Part shown: piece after piece, positions 8,222 through 17,437 of the stretch
Position numbering within the stretch: the first letter of the stretch is position 1
Layout of the letters: each line of letters starts with the position of its first letter
Source: Flavobacterium sp. LC2016-13
Lineage (GTDB): Bacteria > Bacteroidota > Bacteroidia > Flavobacteriales > Flavobacteriaceae
Direction: 5' to 3'
DNA: 64,000 nt
Assembly: GCF_009707955.1 (NCBI RefSeq)
Contig: NZ_WMDQ01000001.1
Span: 1 to 64,000, forward strand
The notes under the pieces: model-generated
What the model was told of the DNA's origin: nothing
Databases searched by the model: none
The model's input: only the letters and a program-made list of their open reading frames with translations
Position numbers and translations under genes: made by a program

Positions 8222-9976
8222 CTATATGGGATGTATTATATCACCGAACCATTTTTGCAAGCCCAAAATTGCATTAGCTGATAATTCTTGTGTGAATAAA
8301 AGACTTAGACGATGCTTAGGTCGCGAGCACGCAACGTAGAAAAGATTTCTATTTCTCTCATAAGCTTCACGATTGGCTACTGGTACATTACCAGTGTTGA
8401 CATACTCAAGCATTTGGTTCCAGTTATAGTGATTCCAACCCCTGCCAAAAACAACTATTACGTTTTCAAATTGAGCACCTTTAACACCGTGTTTAGTGGA
8501 ATAAATGGTTTTATCGTCTATATATTTTGATAAATTTCCAATTTCAGGATAAGGTATTGCTCGAACACCATCATATTTCGCTACAAATTTTTTATCCTCC
8601 TCACTACGTTCCGCTTCGGGCTGAAGTCGAACCCCCGCTAAGCGGTTTTCACGCTCATCGATTTTCTTTGGCAGCCTTGGTTTTGATGTCACTTTAAGTA
8701 AATCTATTACGCTGCCAATTGTACCATTGCTACGCGCATCATTTAGCTGTGTCATTGCTTCATGCCATACCTGCTTATCGGAATGTCTTCTAATTCGATT
8801 GGTATTTATTCTAAATGCCTCTATCATTAAGCCATAACGCTTTTCTATAAATGCCTCAGCACCGATTTCTACCGTGTCGGTCAAAAAAGAAATATATTCA
8901 TTGTTCTTTTTCAGGTAATCATCTGAATCAGAAAATGCAGTGGAAAGAGTTTGATATCCTTGTTCAGAAGCAAGAACATTGTTAGTGAGCATTAATATTT
9001 TTGTTGTTTCAGGAGAGATATTCCATCCTGACACTCGCAAGTGTTCTTTGAGTGTTTCCAACCGCTCGTGAGCTACATCTTCGGGTAAATCACCATTCCA
9101 GTGTGCCCCAGTGCGTCGCATGCCTGTAAAATTATTAGTATGGTAAACACTGATTTCGCCCGCAGAATTTGGATCATGTTCGTGCTGAGGCAATTCAGGC
9201 CGCATATTGTTTAATACATCAACAATGCTTTTATCCGATCTAAAATTAGCCTGTTTTCCAATTGAAAGTAATTTATCATCTGAAGCTTGTATCAGACCGC
9301 AAGAACTTGAACCATAGATTTTTTGCCAGTGGTCTCCAAAAAAACCAATCAATGGTCCTTCTTCGGTTTCAATAAAATGGTTGACCAAAGCATTTGCTAA
9401 CGACAAGTTAGTATCTTGATATTCGTCGATCAACAGCACAGGATATTTGTTTGCAAATATCTTTCTAAATTTTACGTCGCCTAATAGTGACGTAAAGAGT
9501 TTAATCACATCGTCATGATGCAAGAAAATCTCCGTTTCAGTAATTTTGGGATATCCCAAATTATAAATAACTTTTTGGTCAGTAATACCACCAACTTCTT
9601 CAATTCTTGCAACCCATTTATCTCCTAAAGCAGATATCCCATCTCGTAATGGTTTTTGAAAAACCTGCATAACTTGCCAAGCAAAAGCATGAATTGTATC
9701 GGCAATTATGACTGGATGATTATCAGTACGAGATTTAATTTCATCTTTTGCAACATTAGTATAAGTGATACAAGCAATTTTCTTATTTGCTCTTTCAAAC
9801 TCTACTGAATATTTAGCTATTAAATGTTTTAGTGCTTTAATGAGGGTATAGGTTTTTCCTGCACCTGCACCTGCTTCAACAAGAAAATTTTGATGCTCAT
9901 CAATCGCCTTCAGCACTTGCATTAAACATTCTTGCGATGCTTTTTCTGCCGGACTGGTTTGTTCTTCTTCTGCCAT
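8222..9976 (-). CDS. gajB: UvrD-like helicase of a Gabija-like system
   Basis: A 584-residue superfamily 1 helicase. From the chosen start it shows Walker A (GAGAGKTYT, near residue 37), the DEYQDTN motif II, and a C-terminal motif VI region (YVACSRPKHRL). The frame stays open upstream to 10105, but the ATG at 9976 lies 4 bases after the stop of the OLD-family gene and begins a normal protein, so it is preferred. Gabija pairs a class 2 OLD nuclease (GajA) with a UvrD-like helicase (GajB); both form a complex that degrades or nicks phage DNA when nucleotides are depleted. Order and spacing here fit that pair. It is somewhat longer than the founding GajB (about 490), so I call it Gabija-like. 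Confidence 0.75.
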   Translation of the reverse strand: MAEEEQTSPAEKASQECLMQVLKAIDEHQNFLVEAGAGAGKTYTLIKALKHLIAKYSVEFERANKKIACITYTNVAKDEIKSRTDNHPVIIADTIHAFAWQVMQVFQKPLRDGISALGDKWVARIEEVGGITDQKVIYNLGYPKITETEIFLHHDDVIKLFTSLLGDVKFRKIFANKYPVLLIDEYQDTNLSLANALVNHFIETEEGPLIGFFGDHWQKIYGSSSCGLIQASDDKLLSIGKQANFRSDKSIVDVLNNMRPELPQHEHDPNSAGEISVYHTNNFTGMRRTGAHWNGDLPEDVAHERLETLKEHLRVSGWNISPETTKILMLTNNVLASEQGYQTLSTAFSDSDDYLKKNNEYISFLTDTVEIGAEAFIEKRYGLMIEAFRINTNRIRRHSDKQVWHEAMTQLNDARSNGTIGSVIDLLKVTSKPRLPKKIDERENRLAGVRLQPEAERSEEDKKFVAKYDGVRAIPYPEIGNLSKYIDDKTIYSTKHGVKGAQFENVIVVFGRGWNHYNWNQMLEYVNTGNVPVANREAYERNRNLFYVACSRPKHRLSLLFTQELSANAILGLQKWFGDIIHPI

Positions 9977-9980
9977 CTTT

Positions 9981-12251
9981 TTATTGTACAAGTTCAACAA
10001 TTGCTCCTTCAACATCTTCTGCTGGCTGGTTGGGCTTGAGTGCAAGCCACTGCAGGCCTTCAACAATATACTTTGGAGCATTCCAATCCGTTTTTTCCAA
10101 TCCATACTCTAGAGCAAATGCTGACTTATTCTTATTGTCCGGTGCATTATCGTCAGCAAATTTTTCAATCTCGGCGACAGAGGCGCCTGTTACAGCAAAT
10201 AAGTCCCGATTGGCTAAGATCAGAGCTTCTTCAAAGCTCCTTCCGCATCCATCAAGCCCATCCTCTGGGATTTGATAAGCGATTCGTCGAGATCCTGAAA
10301 CTTTTTCATTATTTGTTTTAGCTATGCAATCTACTATTGTATAATGGCCTACTGTACCTGGGGCGAACCAATTTTTTATTCCTGCATTTGAACTATGCGA
10401 TCCTTCACATACCAGCGATCCTGGATATGTAGTTTTATTATCCTTTACTGTGGAAACAACCGCATCAATATCTGTGATGACCAGGCACCTAAGTTCTAAA
10501 AAGTCTAAAAATTTATAAAAATGGTGTGCATAGGCACCGCCAACTTCGATTACGCTGATGTATTGTGTACCTAATGTTGGGAAGTCTTCTGTATGGAGAG
10601 TGTCTTCAGGGATCGCAATGTCACCGCCCAGTTCTCCCGTAGAAATAGGAACCACCGGTGTTGAGCTTGACATGGGATTATCTATATTGTTTGCAGTTTC
10701 TTCCTGTGTATCTGGGGGCGGAGAATGTTCTTCTGTTAGAATCGCGACACCAAGATCCCTTTCGACAGCAACAACAGCTGTTACAGTATTTGCAGCCACT
10801 TTCGCTTGCATCGTTAAAGCGTCACTTTTGCTAATTAATAACGGCATCATTAGCCTCTCTGCTATACCTTCAATCAAAATGGCCTTATCAGCAAAGTAAA
10901 GATCACATTTTGTAAGAGTTAAATATTTATGTAAAAATTCTTTGTCGGCCTGCAACTCGTCAGCACGAAATTCTTTTCGCAGGTCTTTTATTGTTGTTTC
11001 TCTTTGTTCATTATTAGATGTTAGAAAATATCTTATAGCTTCAAATTCCGCTTCGTTTGCAATATGAGTTGAGTGTGTAGTCACAACAAATTGGACAGGC
11101 CAACGTTTCCCTTCATTTAAAACATTTGAAAATTCTTCCGCAATTTCGTAAAGTTTCTTGATAAATATCTGCTGCATCTGCGGATGTAAATGTGCTTCAG
11201 GCTCTTCAATAAAGATTATATCTAGACTATTGCTAACAGGTCTACTTTGGTATTGACGAAAAAATTCAAATAGCTGAAACAAAATATATATAAGGTTTCT
11301 AGAACCAAGACCGTTATATGTCTCTGGCAAGAATAGGTTGTCGCCCTGATTATACCTTATTTTGGTGTGGCTATCTAAGATGTTTGACACATCAAGACGA
11401 GTTTCTGTGCTTAAGTTTGGATCGGCCAAACCTGGATAGCCAAATAATGCTAACGCAGGAAGTAGTTTGTCAAGTTTACCGTTAAAATCGGTATCAACTT
11501 TTTCTTGAATTTCATCTATAATTACTTGCAGTGCTTCTGACTTTTCTTTCATGTCTTCAGGCGCCGAATCCGATTTTGATGTTTTAAAAAGTTGCGACAG
11601 AACTTTGCCAAGCACATCCTTTTCTGAATGCGTCACATCATCAAGGCCACGCTGTGCATTGATGAAACCTGCTCCAATTACGGCTTTAAATTTGGTATGA
11701 TCCATCATCGCAACATTAGTTTCATCATTTGGATCTTGTGCAAATATTTTAGCTTCAAAAAGATTCGGAATTTTTTCTCGTAATGACTTAATAAATGTCG
11801 CAATGCTTTGCGCACTCTCGTCATTAGTTCCTTCAAATAAATTATCTAATTTGCCATCTTTCAAAGTGTATTGAACCAAAATAACGGCAGTATTACTTGC
11901 AACGTTGAGGTCGATAATGAAATCACTTAGAGCGCCCAAGTCTTCAGCGTCAATAGGATATTCAATGGTGATTTTAATTTCAATTGAGGGAATCTCAGCT
12001 CGAATTTCTTTATCTTTTGCGCCGCTCAGCTTTTTCTGCAATGCTGATTTAAAACCTTCAATGGAAGAAATACTGAAATCAAAAAGTGAAAAAGTTGGAT
12101 GTTTGTCTCCTATCAGCCTTCGGAAGATCTCGGTTAATGAGGTTTTTCCAGAATTGTTTCTACCTACCACGACAGTAGTGTAATCTTCTAAGCTAAGAAT
12201 AACCTTCTTTAATAGCCTAAAATTTCTAATTTCTATTGTTTTGATCTTCAT
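9981..12251 (-). CDS. gajA: OLD-family ATPase/TOPRIM nuclease of a Gabija-like system
   Basis: 756 residues. The N-terminal ABC-type ATPase has a P-loop at residues 30-37 (GRNNSGKT) and a Walker B with Glu (IIFIEEPEAHLHP) near residue 350. The C-terminal TOPRIM domain shows an acidic ILIEGIAER strand and a TDID metal motif (CLVITDIDAV). Between them is an insertion of about 80 residues rich in Pro, Thr, Ser and Glu, which the roughly 580-residue founding GajA lacks as far as I know. Family members are ATP-gated DNA nucleases. It is first in a two-gene minus-strand operon with the helicase. A longer class 2 OLD lineage outside strict Gabija is the alternative. Confidence 0.75.
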   Translation of the reverse strand: MKIKTIEIRNFRLLKKVILSLEDYTTVVVGRNNSGKTSLTEIFRRLIGDKHPTFSLFDFSISSIEGFKSALQKKLSGAKDKEIRAEIPSIEIKITIEYPIDAEDLGALSDFIIDLNVASNTAVILVQYTLKDGKLDNLFEGTNDESAQSIATFIKSLREKIPNLFEAKIFAQDPNDETNVAMMDHTKFKAVIGAGFINAQRGLDDVTHSEKDVLGKVLSQLFKTSKSDSAPEDMKEKSEALQVIIDEIQEKVDTDFNGKLDKLLPALALFGYPGLADPNLSTETRLDVSNILDSHTKIRYNQGDNLFLPETYNGLGSRNLIYILFQLFEFFRQYQSRPVSNSLDIIFIEEPEAHLHPQMQQIFIKKLYEIAEEFSNVLNEGKRWPVQFVVTTHSTHIANEAEFEAIRYFLTSNNEQRETTIKDLRKEFRADELQADKEFLHKYLTLTKCDLYFADKAILIEGIAERLMMPLLISKSDALTMQAKVAANTVTAVVAVERDLGVAILTEEHSPPPDTQEETANNIDNPMSSSTPVVPISTGELGGDIAIPEDTLHTEDFPTLGTQYISVIEVGGAYAHHFYKFLDFLELRCLVITDIDAVVSTVKDNKTTYPGSLVCEGSHSSNAGIKNWFAPGTVGHYTIVDCIAKTNNEKVSGSRRIAYQIPEDGLDGCGRSFEEALILANRDLFAVTGASVAEIEKFADDNAPDNKNKSAFALEYGLEKTDWNAPKYIVEGLQWLALKPNQPAEDVEGAIVELVQ

Positions 12252-12411
12252 TACGTAAACTTTCTTAAATCAGGTCCCTAATTAGTCAAAGATACCTAAA
12301 ATTTCAACTAAAAGATGTGCTAAAGTAACCTTTCATGATCTCAATAAACATTAATTTTCAATATGTTACCCTACATACGCAGGCTATTAAAGACTTCAGT
12401 GGACAACCACA

Positions 12412-12587
12412 CAACAGTATATCCGCGAAAAGCTAATTAATAAAGCCAAAGAAAAACTTTCTACAACACCAGTCCGTAAGTGAAATCCCTTATGCTGTGG
12501 GGTTTGAGCATTCTCAATCTTTCAGCGAATTATTTAAAACTAAAACTGATATCGCCTTTGGAATTCGGGAAGTCGTTTAATTCCAAT
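12412..12587 (+). pseudogene. AraC-family DNA-binding domain remnant
   Basis: Reading across frames gives the second half of an AraC/XylS HTH domain: QQYIREKLINKAKEKLSTT, then after a one-base frame change SEIPYAVGFEHSQSFSELFK, then after another change PLEFGKSF. No intact start exists and the frames carry stops. It is the C-terminal end of a regulator with at least two frameshifts. It is not expressed as a functional protein, and it marks the gap between the Gabija-like operon and the next gene as decayed DNA. Confidence 0.75.
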
Positions 12588-12815
12588 ATTATTTTAAGTG
12601 TTCTTAATTTCAGTTAAGTTTTATTCCTGTGAATGAATGTTTCTGAAATTATCTACAGGACCTTTCATTAAAATTTTGTAAAGTATAATAAACGTTCAAT
12701 TTACCAACTGTAATTTGGCACATCTTGTATATCTTTTCTATATCAATTGTAAAAAGAAAATCAGCTCAATTTTAGTTGAATTGATTTTCATTTAGTTGAG
12801 AACAGCCCGCATATA

Positions 12816-13598
12816 TTAATTGAGTTTAAAGCCCTGCTCATCAACTTCATTAGCTATCTCAATAACTTTATGAATTAAGAAGGCCTCAACCAAAGAAAGT
12901 GCGTAGTCCCGATCGATGGGCAACATATCTGGCCTTATAACTTCTTCAACATATTGTTCAGGGTTCCATAATTTACGTACTAATTCAGGATGTGCATGTT
13001 CAATACTTTGCAGTGTATTCTCGAATTTCCTGTTTGCTGTGTCAATGAATTCCTTGTGATCTTTTCCGGCCAATGGCAGGGTGTTAATTTTAACTGTAGA
13101 TTTCTTTTCCATGTGGTTAATTTTTTGATTTTCAATTGAGGGTTTCTCTCTTTTAGCTAGACGGTAGTCGTAACCATCACTTTGGTGGCCATCTACATCA
13201 GCAAAAACTGTTTTAAAAATGTCCAGTTTGTCCTCGTCATCTAATGTTACATTATTTTCATTTTCCACATCCATGATATAATAGCCCCACTCTTCATTTC
13301 TGATTTTGTGCATATTGTCAAACCGTAGTTTGGCTAATTCTAATGCCGGCGGAGAAGCTTTCAGCATTTCTGTCCATTTTTCAAATCCCACCAATTTAGC
13401 AATGATATGCTGCGCATTCATTAGTGTGAAATGGTTTTCATGGATCTCGAAGTCTGTGACCAGAGCGTCAACATCGAAAAATTTTGGCGAATACTCGAAG
13501 AGTTTGTCGCCTAATGAAGAATCGAAATAAGGTTTTTGTGTTTTAAAATCTTTGTGAAGATTTTTTGCCTGAAGTTTGAAGTACTCAATAGTTTCCAT
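12816..13598 (-). CDS. Uncharacterised 260-aa protein
   Basis: A soluble acidic protein of 260 residues. The ATG at 13598 (METIEYFKLQAKNLHKDFKT) is preferred to a TTG seven codons upstream. The first 100 residues are helical and include MNAQHIIAKLVGFEKWTEML, which resembles the short helical module N-terminal to some glyoxalase-superfamily proteins (pattern of ...A..LLGF.NW..L). No glyoxalase domain follows. The C-terminal half is helical and charged. It stands alone between pseudogenes; about 560 bases separate it from the Gabija-like operon, so a defence link is only possible by proximity. Function unknown. Confidence 0.6.
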   Translation of the reverse strand: METIEYFKLQAKNLHKDFKTQKPYFDSSLGDKLFEYSPKFFDVDALVTDFEIHENHFTLMNAQHIIAKLVGFEKWTEMLKASPPALELAKLRFDNMHKIRNEEWGYYIMDVENENNVTLDDEDKLDIFKTVFADVDGHQSDGYDYRLAKREKPSIENQKINHMEKKSTVKINTLPLAGKDHKEFIDTANRKFENTLQSIEHAHPELVRKLWNPEQYVEEVIRPDMLPIDRDYALSLVEAFLIHKVIEIANEVDEQGFKLN

Positions 13599-13865
13599 AA
13601 TACATTCCTTTAGTACCAACTTAATTATCCCGAATATTTGCGTTCGTAATCTTTATTTGGATAATAAGCAGGTAGGTTAGCATTATTAAACTATTGGCTG
13701 ATGAAATCTTTGCACGAACGAGCAAGCTTGCCAACAAGCATATACAATATTAGCAATAAAAATTTAATTTACCAAACTTATTCCATTGACTTATAACCAC
13801 ATGACTATTAACTAAATATTTATATTTCACTATTCTATTTAGTTGGATTACACATCAACAGCATA

Positions 13866-13992
13866 AAAATTGAGGGATTTCGGGTTTTAAGGATAGCCAG
13901 ATTAAATTCAAAGAAGGTATAAATATTATTGACGATAATAATGGTGGAACAACAATTCTCTTGAAAGTATTGTCACTGAATATTGGAAAATA
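13866..13992 (+). pseudogene. AAA/OLD-type ATPase N-terminal remnant
   Basis: The plus strand encodes a broken start of an SMC/OLD-like ATPase. KIEGFRV shifts frame into KDSQIKFKEGINIIDDNN, then GGTTILLKVL. This matches the usual beginning of such proteins up to the P-loop, but the Walker A lysine codon is missing and frames break before and after. A further short open stretch (KIEIDYFDKNTQFLIYV) follows to about 14061. I read it as residue of another defence-type ATPase gene. Confidence 0.5.
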
Positions 13993-14121
13993 AAACTTCA
14001 GAAAAAATTGAAATTGATTATTTTGATAAAAACACCCAATTTCTAATTTACGTGCACTCATGAAAGTGAAACATTTAAATCCATCGCAGACCTGCCGAAG
14101 AATATAGAAAAACCTAAATTT

Positions 14122-14379
14122 TTATTTATTATCTAAGCTAAATTTCTTCAGTATTTCATCAAAATCTGACAGCGCTTTATAATGTTCTCTCATTTCCGTT
14201 ACAGTACTTAAAGTCTTTATGCTCGGAGCATAAATATCCTTCATTTTTATGTACAGCTCCGCTGCTGTGTGTGATTGCAGAATCTGCACATCACAACCAG
14301 TATCAACAACTATCTTTATTAGCGTGTTGTTGATGCTTCGTATTGTGAAATAACAGAGTATGAGATACATATAGCGCAT
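14122..14379 (-). CDS. Hypothetical 85-aa frame, doubtful
   Basis: An open frame whose C-terminal 50 residues (around AAELYIKMKDIYAPSIK) look like a normal charged helical protein, while the first 25 are hydrophobic and unusual. It may be the tail of a truncated gene instead of a complete one. It lies in decayed DNA between an ATPase fragment and the repeat upstream of ssb. No family recognised. Confidence 0.3.
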   Translation of the reverse strand: MRYMYLILCYFTIRSINNTLIKIVVDTGCDVQILQSHTAAELYIKMKDIYAPSIKTLSTVTEMREHYKALSDFDEILKKFSLDNK

Positions 14380-14626
14380 TGCTAAAGATAAAAATTATTA
14401 TAATATGTTGCAAACCAGATATCATAACTAATTTTTCATGTATTAATAAAGCAAATATCTTGCAGAAAATGATAATCCTTTTCAAGTCTCAAGAAGAGCA
14501 TTGTTCTGATCATATTGAGCTCCTTTTCCAAATTGAATACTCCATTGCTTCCACTTCATTTTTAAATTCAATAACCAGTTTGCTTTTGTCTCATTTCAGC
14601 AGCAAAGGTATTTCCGTGTTCTTAAC

Positions 14627-14710
14627 GCAATAGCAAGGCCAGGCCCTTCAGGTTTGATAAAAAATCTCCACCCCTCCGGGTAGTATTTTTTGTCAAAACC
14701 TTGCTATTGC
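14627..14710. repeat. Nested inverted repeat upstream of ssb
   Basis: Perfect 12-base arms at 14627-14638 (GCAATAGCAAGG) and 14699-14710 enclose 60 bases. These contain a second inverted pair, GATAAAAAAT near 14655-14664 and ATTTTTTGTC near 14685-14694, and a central ACCC/GGGT hairpin near 14670-14681. The whole could fold as one long broken stem or cruciform. It lies about 190 bases before ssb, at the edge of the conserved backbone. A regulatory structure, a second origin or a recombination site are all possible. Confidence 0.7.
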
Positions 14711-14897
14711 TAAACACTAACCTTTTTTTGCTCCCGAAACGAAACAAAAGCATACTCCTGCTCTTTAGACGAATAAAAAAAATGTCAGCAATGAATAGTA
14801 AAATATTAAAAATGGATTTGATGAAACAAAACAGCACCTCCTCTCATTGCCGAATAAAATTTCAAAAAAAAATTAATCACTAAAAATCGTAGGAATT

Positions 14898-15275
14898 ATG
14901 AACATCACAGGAAGACTGACAACAGATGCACAGGTACGCAACGTGTCAAACAGCAAAACAGTAGTGAACTTTTCAGTAGTCATCAACGACAGCTACAAAA
15001 ACAAAGCGGGCGAACGCATAGAGCAGACAACGTACTTCGACTGCGCTTACTGGATAAGTCCCAATGTTGCGAAGATACTCAAAAAAGGTGCGGTTGTAGA
15101 ACTGACAGGCAAAGTGAGCGCAAGAGCGTGGACAGGAAGTGACGGACAACCACACGCAGGACTGAACTTCAACACCTCACAAATCAAACTGCACGGGAGC
15201 GGTAAAAAAGCAGAAACGGCAAAAGCTCCAACAGGAAACAGCAACGACGACGAAAAAGACGACCTCCCATTTTAA
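14898..15275 (+). CDS. ssb: Single-stranded DNA-binding protein
   Basis: 125 residues: an OB-fold core (MNITGRLTTDAQVRN at the start, the YWIS and ...VELTGKVSARAW strands in the middle), then a short flexible linker and the acidic tip DEKDDLPF that recruits partner proteins in SSBs. It coats single-stranded DNA, here presumably transferred or replicating element DNA. It is the first gene of the plus-strand ssb-DUF932-PRTRC block, a common early-transfer module on plasmids and conjugative elements. It is distinct from and shorter than usual chromosomal SSBs. Confidence 0.92.
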   Translation: MNITGRLTTDAQVRNVSNSKTVVNFSVVINDSYKNKAGERIEQTTYFDCAYWISPNVAKILKKGAVVELTGKVSARAWTGSDGQPHAGLNFNTSQIKLHGSGKKAETAKAPTGNSNDDEKDDLPF

Positions 15276-15319
15276 CAACGAGTATTCAAACAATTTTTAA
15301 ACTTTTTAAATTATTTATC

Positions 15320-16393
15320 ATGGCACATAATATCAATTTTAACGAGCAAACAGGAAGTTATTCATTTTTCAGCGTGAAAGAAAAAGCATGGCACGGATTG
15401 GGGCAGATTGTAGAGCAATATCCGACTAGCGAAGAAGCTATCAAATTTGCAGGATTAGACTACGAAGTCGCTAAAACACCACTATACACCAAAGGAACAG
15501 GCATCATCGAAACGGCGAACGGCATTGAGATAGGCAGTAGCGAACTACATGTTCCCAATTATTTCGCCAATATACGTACCGATAATAATGCTGTATTGGG
15601 CGTGGTTGGTAAAGACTATCATATCGTACAAAACCGTGAAGCGTTCAACTTTTTTGACGCTATTGTAGGTGGCGGTGACGGTATATTATATGAAACCGCT
15701 GGAGCTTTGGGCAAAGGGGAACGGATATTTATCACAGCGAAACTGCCCGATTATATTCGTGTAGGCAATGGTGACGATGTAACGGAGAAGTATATCTTTC
15801 TGACCACTTCGCACGATGGTAGCGGAAGTATTACAGCCGCTTTTACACCTATTCGTATCGTCTGCCAAAATACCCTGAATGCTTCACTTCGTTCAATGAC
15901 CAATGTAGTGCGTATCAAACACACTTCGGGAGCAAAACAGCGTGTTGAAAATGCGCACAAAATAATGGGATTGGCGGACACTCTAAGTACACAATTAGAG
16001 GGAATTTTCAATGAATGGGCGAAAGTAAAGGTTACAGACAGAGAAATAAAAAAATTAATTCAGTTGGCACTCTGCCCAAACAAGGAAACTTTGGATTTGC
16101 TTAAAAAAGGTGCGGAAGATGAAGTTTCAACTGTATTCAAAAATATCGTTGAAGATGCCTTTGCGTATGCTATGACAAGTGACACACAACAAATGGACAC
16201 CACAAAAGGCACTTTGTTCGGGGCATACAATGCTGTGACGGGCTACTACCAAAATGTACGCAATTACAAAGATAGTGAAGCCAAATTACAGAGTATTGTA
16301 ATGGGCGGTACGGCACAGCTAAAATCCCAAAAGGCTTTCGAACTATGTACCTCGTTTGCAACGGACGGAGCGGAAATCCTAAATCTCAATTAA
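15320..16393 (+). CDS. DUF932 plasmid/phage-type protein
   Basis: 357 residues matching the DUF932 / phage-plasmid-like TIGR03299 family. The opening MAHNINFNEQTGSYSFFSVKE and AWHGLGQ (residues 24-30) are characteristic, and the middle contains the conserved SHDGSGS and PIRIVCQNTL segments. The biochemical role is unknown; genes of the family travel with ssb and PRTRC genes on mobile DNA. It lies 44 bases after ssb, so it is probably cotranscribed, and is followed by a hairpin at 16403-16428. Confidence 0.88.
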   Translation: MAHNINFNEQTGSYSFFSVKEKAWHGLGQIVEQYPTSEEAIKFAGLDYEVAKTPLYTKGTGIIETANGIEIGSSELHVPNYFANIRTDNNAVLGVVGKDYHIVQNREAFNFFDAIVGGGDGILYETAGALGKGERIFITAKLPDYIRVGNGDDVTEKYIFLTTSHDGSGSITAAFTPIRIVCQNTLNASLRSMTNVVRIKHTSGAKQRVENAHKIMGLADTLSTQLEGIFNEWAKVKVTDREIKKLIQLALCPNKETLDLLKKGAEDEVSTVFKNIVEDAFAYAMTSDTQQMDTTKGTLFGAYNAVTGYYQNVRNYKDSEAKLQSIVMGGTAQLKSQKAFELCTSFATDGAEILNLN

Positions 16394-16402
16394 ACAATCA
16401 CA

Positions 16403-16428
16403 GGCTACCGCCATAAGCGGTGGTAGCC
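16403..16428 (+). terminator. Hairpin after the DUF932 gene
   Basis: GGCTACCGCC at 16403-16412 pairs with the complementary arm ending at 16428 around a four-base ATAA loop. The T tract is weak (CTTTAAAAAC), so it may be an attenuator or processing site more than a full terminator. Confidence 0.5.
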
Positions 16429-16444
16429 TTTAAAAACAACTACT

Positions 16445-16843
16445 ATGAATATCGGAATTATAACATACAAGGAATACGAAGTAAAAAACATAGGGCTTAA
16501 TTGGAATTTCAATTTATCAGATCTGCTCCGCATTATGTTGAATAACAAAGATTTTGTCCGCTTTGAAATCTTTGATCCAAATAATAACCTCCTATTGTCA
16601 ACATACTATCCTAATGTAGAACAAAAGGTGGTATATATCGAAGTTGTAAAGATTAAAAAAGAAACTGAAATTACTGGAATTACCTATGATGTATTCAGAA
16701 CACCGTCCACTATCCGCAGGATAAAGGTGCGTTGGAACGTAAACGGCAGAAGATTCCGAACAAAGAAAAGAGCCCTTGAGTATGTATATTGGGAAAACAG
16801 AAAGGCAACCTTGAAAATTGAGTCATTCGTTGACCGCAGATAG
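16445..16843 (+). CDS. Hypothetical protein of the PRTRC region
   Basis: 132 residues, basic towards the C-terminus (VRWNVNGRRFRTKKRALEY near 101-119), with beta-rich predicted character in the first half. No domain is recognised. It sits between DUF932 and PRTRC protein E in the same orientation with short gaps (51 and 39 bases), so it belongs to the same transcription unit. The basic tail would suit nucleic-acid binding, but this is only a compositional hint. Confidence 0.65.
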   Translation: MNIGIITYKEYEVKNIGLNWNFNLSDLLRIMLNNKDFVRFEIFDPNNNLLLSTYYPNVEQKVVYIEVVKIKKETEITGITYDVFRTPSTIRRIKVRWNVNGRRFRTKKRALEYVYWENRKATLKIESFVDRR

Positions 16844-16882
16844 TCCCAAAATGAACGATTTAACAACCATTAAAATTTTACA

Positions 16883-17419
16883 ATGATGAGCACAAATTTT
16901 TTCAATCAGATAGCACAGTTGGGAGTTGCAGGGGATTTGCACCTGACAATAGCAAAGGGAGCAGAAAACAACCTTATCGTATCGGTGATGCTTCAAAATG
17001 AACAATGCGGAGATACTGCAAAGAATATCATACCACCTCTTACTCTTAGGGGAACAGCCGAAGAACTCGACAATGGTTTTTTTGAGAATATTACCACGCC
17101 AATACAAACTGCTTCGGGCTTAATGATAGATATGGAAGCATTTATGAAACAACTTGAAGAAGCCAAAAAGAAATCCGCAATGGAGAAAGAAAAAGGCGAC
17201 AAGCAGAAGATTGAAAAGGACGCCAAAGACAAAAAGTTTAAAGACGGTATGGCAAAGGCAGACGAATTGGAAAAAGAGGGCAAGTACCGTGAAGCATGGA
17301 TGAAAGTACCCGAAATAACCGACTATCCCGAAAAGGCTGACGAGATACGCAAACGCAAAACCGAACTATCCGACAAGTTTTCTGCCCCAAGCCTTTTTGG
17401 AGCAGAGCAGAATGTATAA
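16883..17419 (+). CDS. PRTRC system protein E
   Basis: 178 residues: an N-terminal domain starting MMSTNFFNQIAQLGVAGDL and carrying the V.V(M)L.N..CGD..K..IPPL.LRGT pattern typical of PRTRC protein E. A lysine/glutamate-rich helix follows (about 90-125), then a short C-terminal segment. PRTRC means ParB-related, ThiF-related cassette, a conserved plasmid and element gene set of unknown function. It starts the E-C-x-B-ThiF run, 18 bases before protein C. Confidence 0.8.
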   Translation: MMSTNFFNQIAQLGVAGDLHLTIAKGAENNLIVSVMLQNEQCGDTAKNIIPPLTLRGTAEELDNGFFENITTPIQTASGLMIDMEAFMKQLEEAKKKSAMEKEKGDKQKIEKDAKDKKFKDGMAKADELEKEGKYREAWMKVPEITDYPEKADEIRKRKTELSDKFSAPSLFGAEQNV

Positions 17420-17437
17420 CCGTAAAATTCAAAAACC

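Noticed and set aside
8222..10105. Longer helicase start at 10105 overlapping the nuclease gene by 125 bases
   Set aside because: The ATG at 9976 lies 4 bases after the nuclease stop and begins the normal protein; the upstream extension reads like out-of-frame sequence of the nuclease gene.
12816..13598. Glyoxalase-type resistance protein
   Set aside because: Only a short helical N-terminal similarity exists; the metal-binding glyoxalase domain is missing.
14379..14633. Open frame of 84 codons on the plus strand
   Set aside because: Poor composition (runs of Ile and Cys, no domain), located in decayed DNA; parts of the minus strand read slightly better but are also broken.
14622..14837. Minus-strand open frame across the inverted repeat
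   Set aside because: It covers the palindromic structure, has no normal protein character, and would be antisense to the ssb leader.
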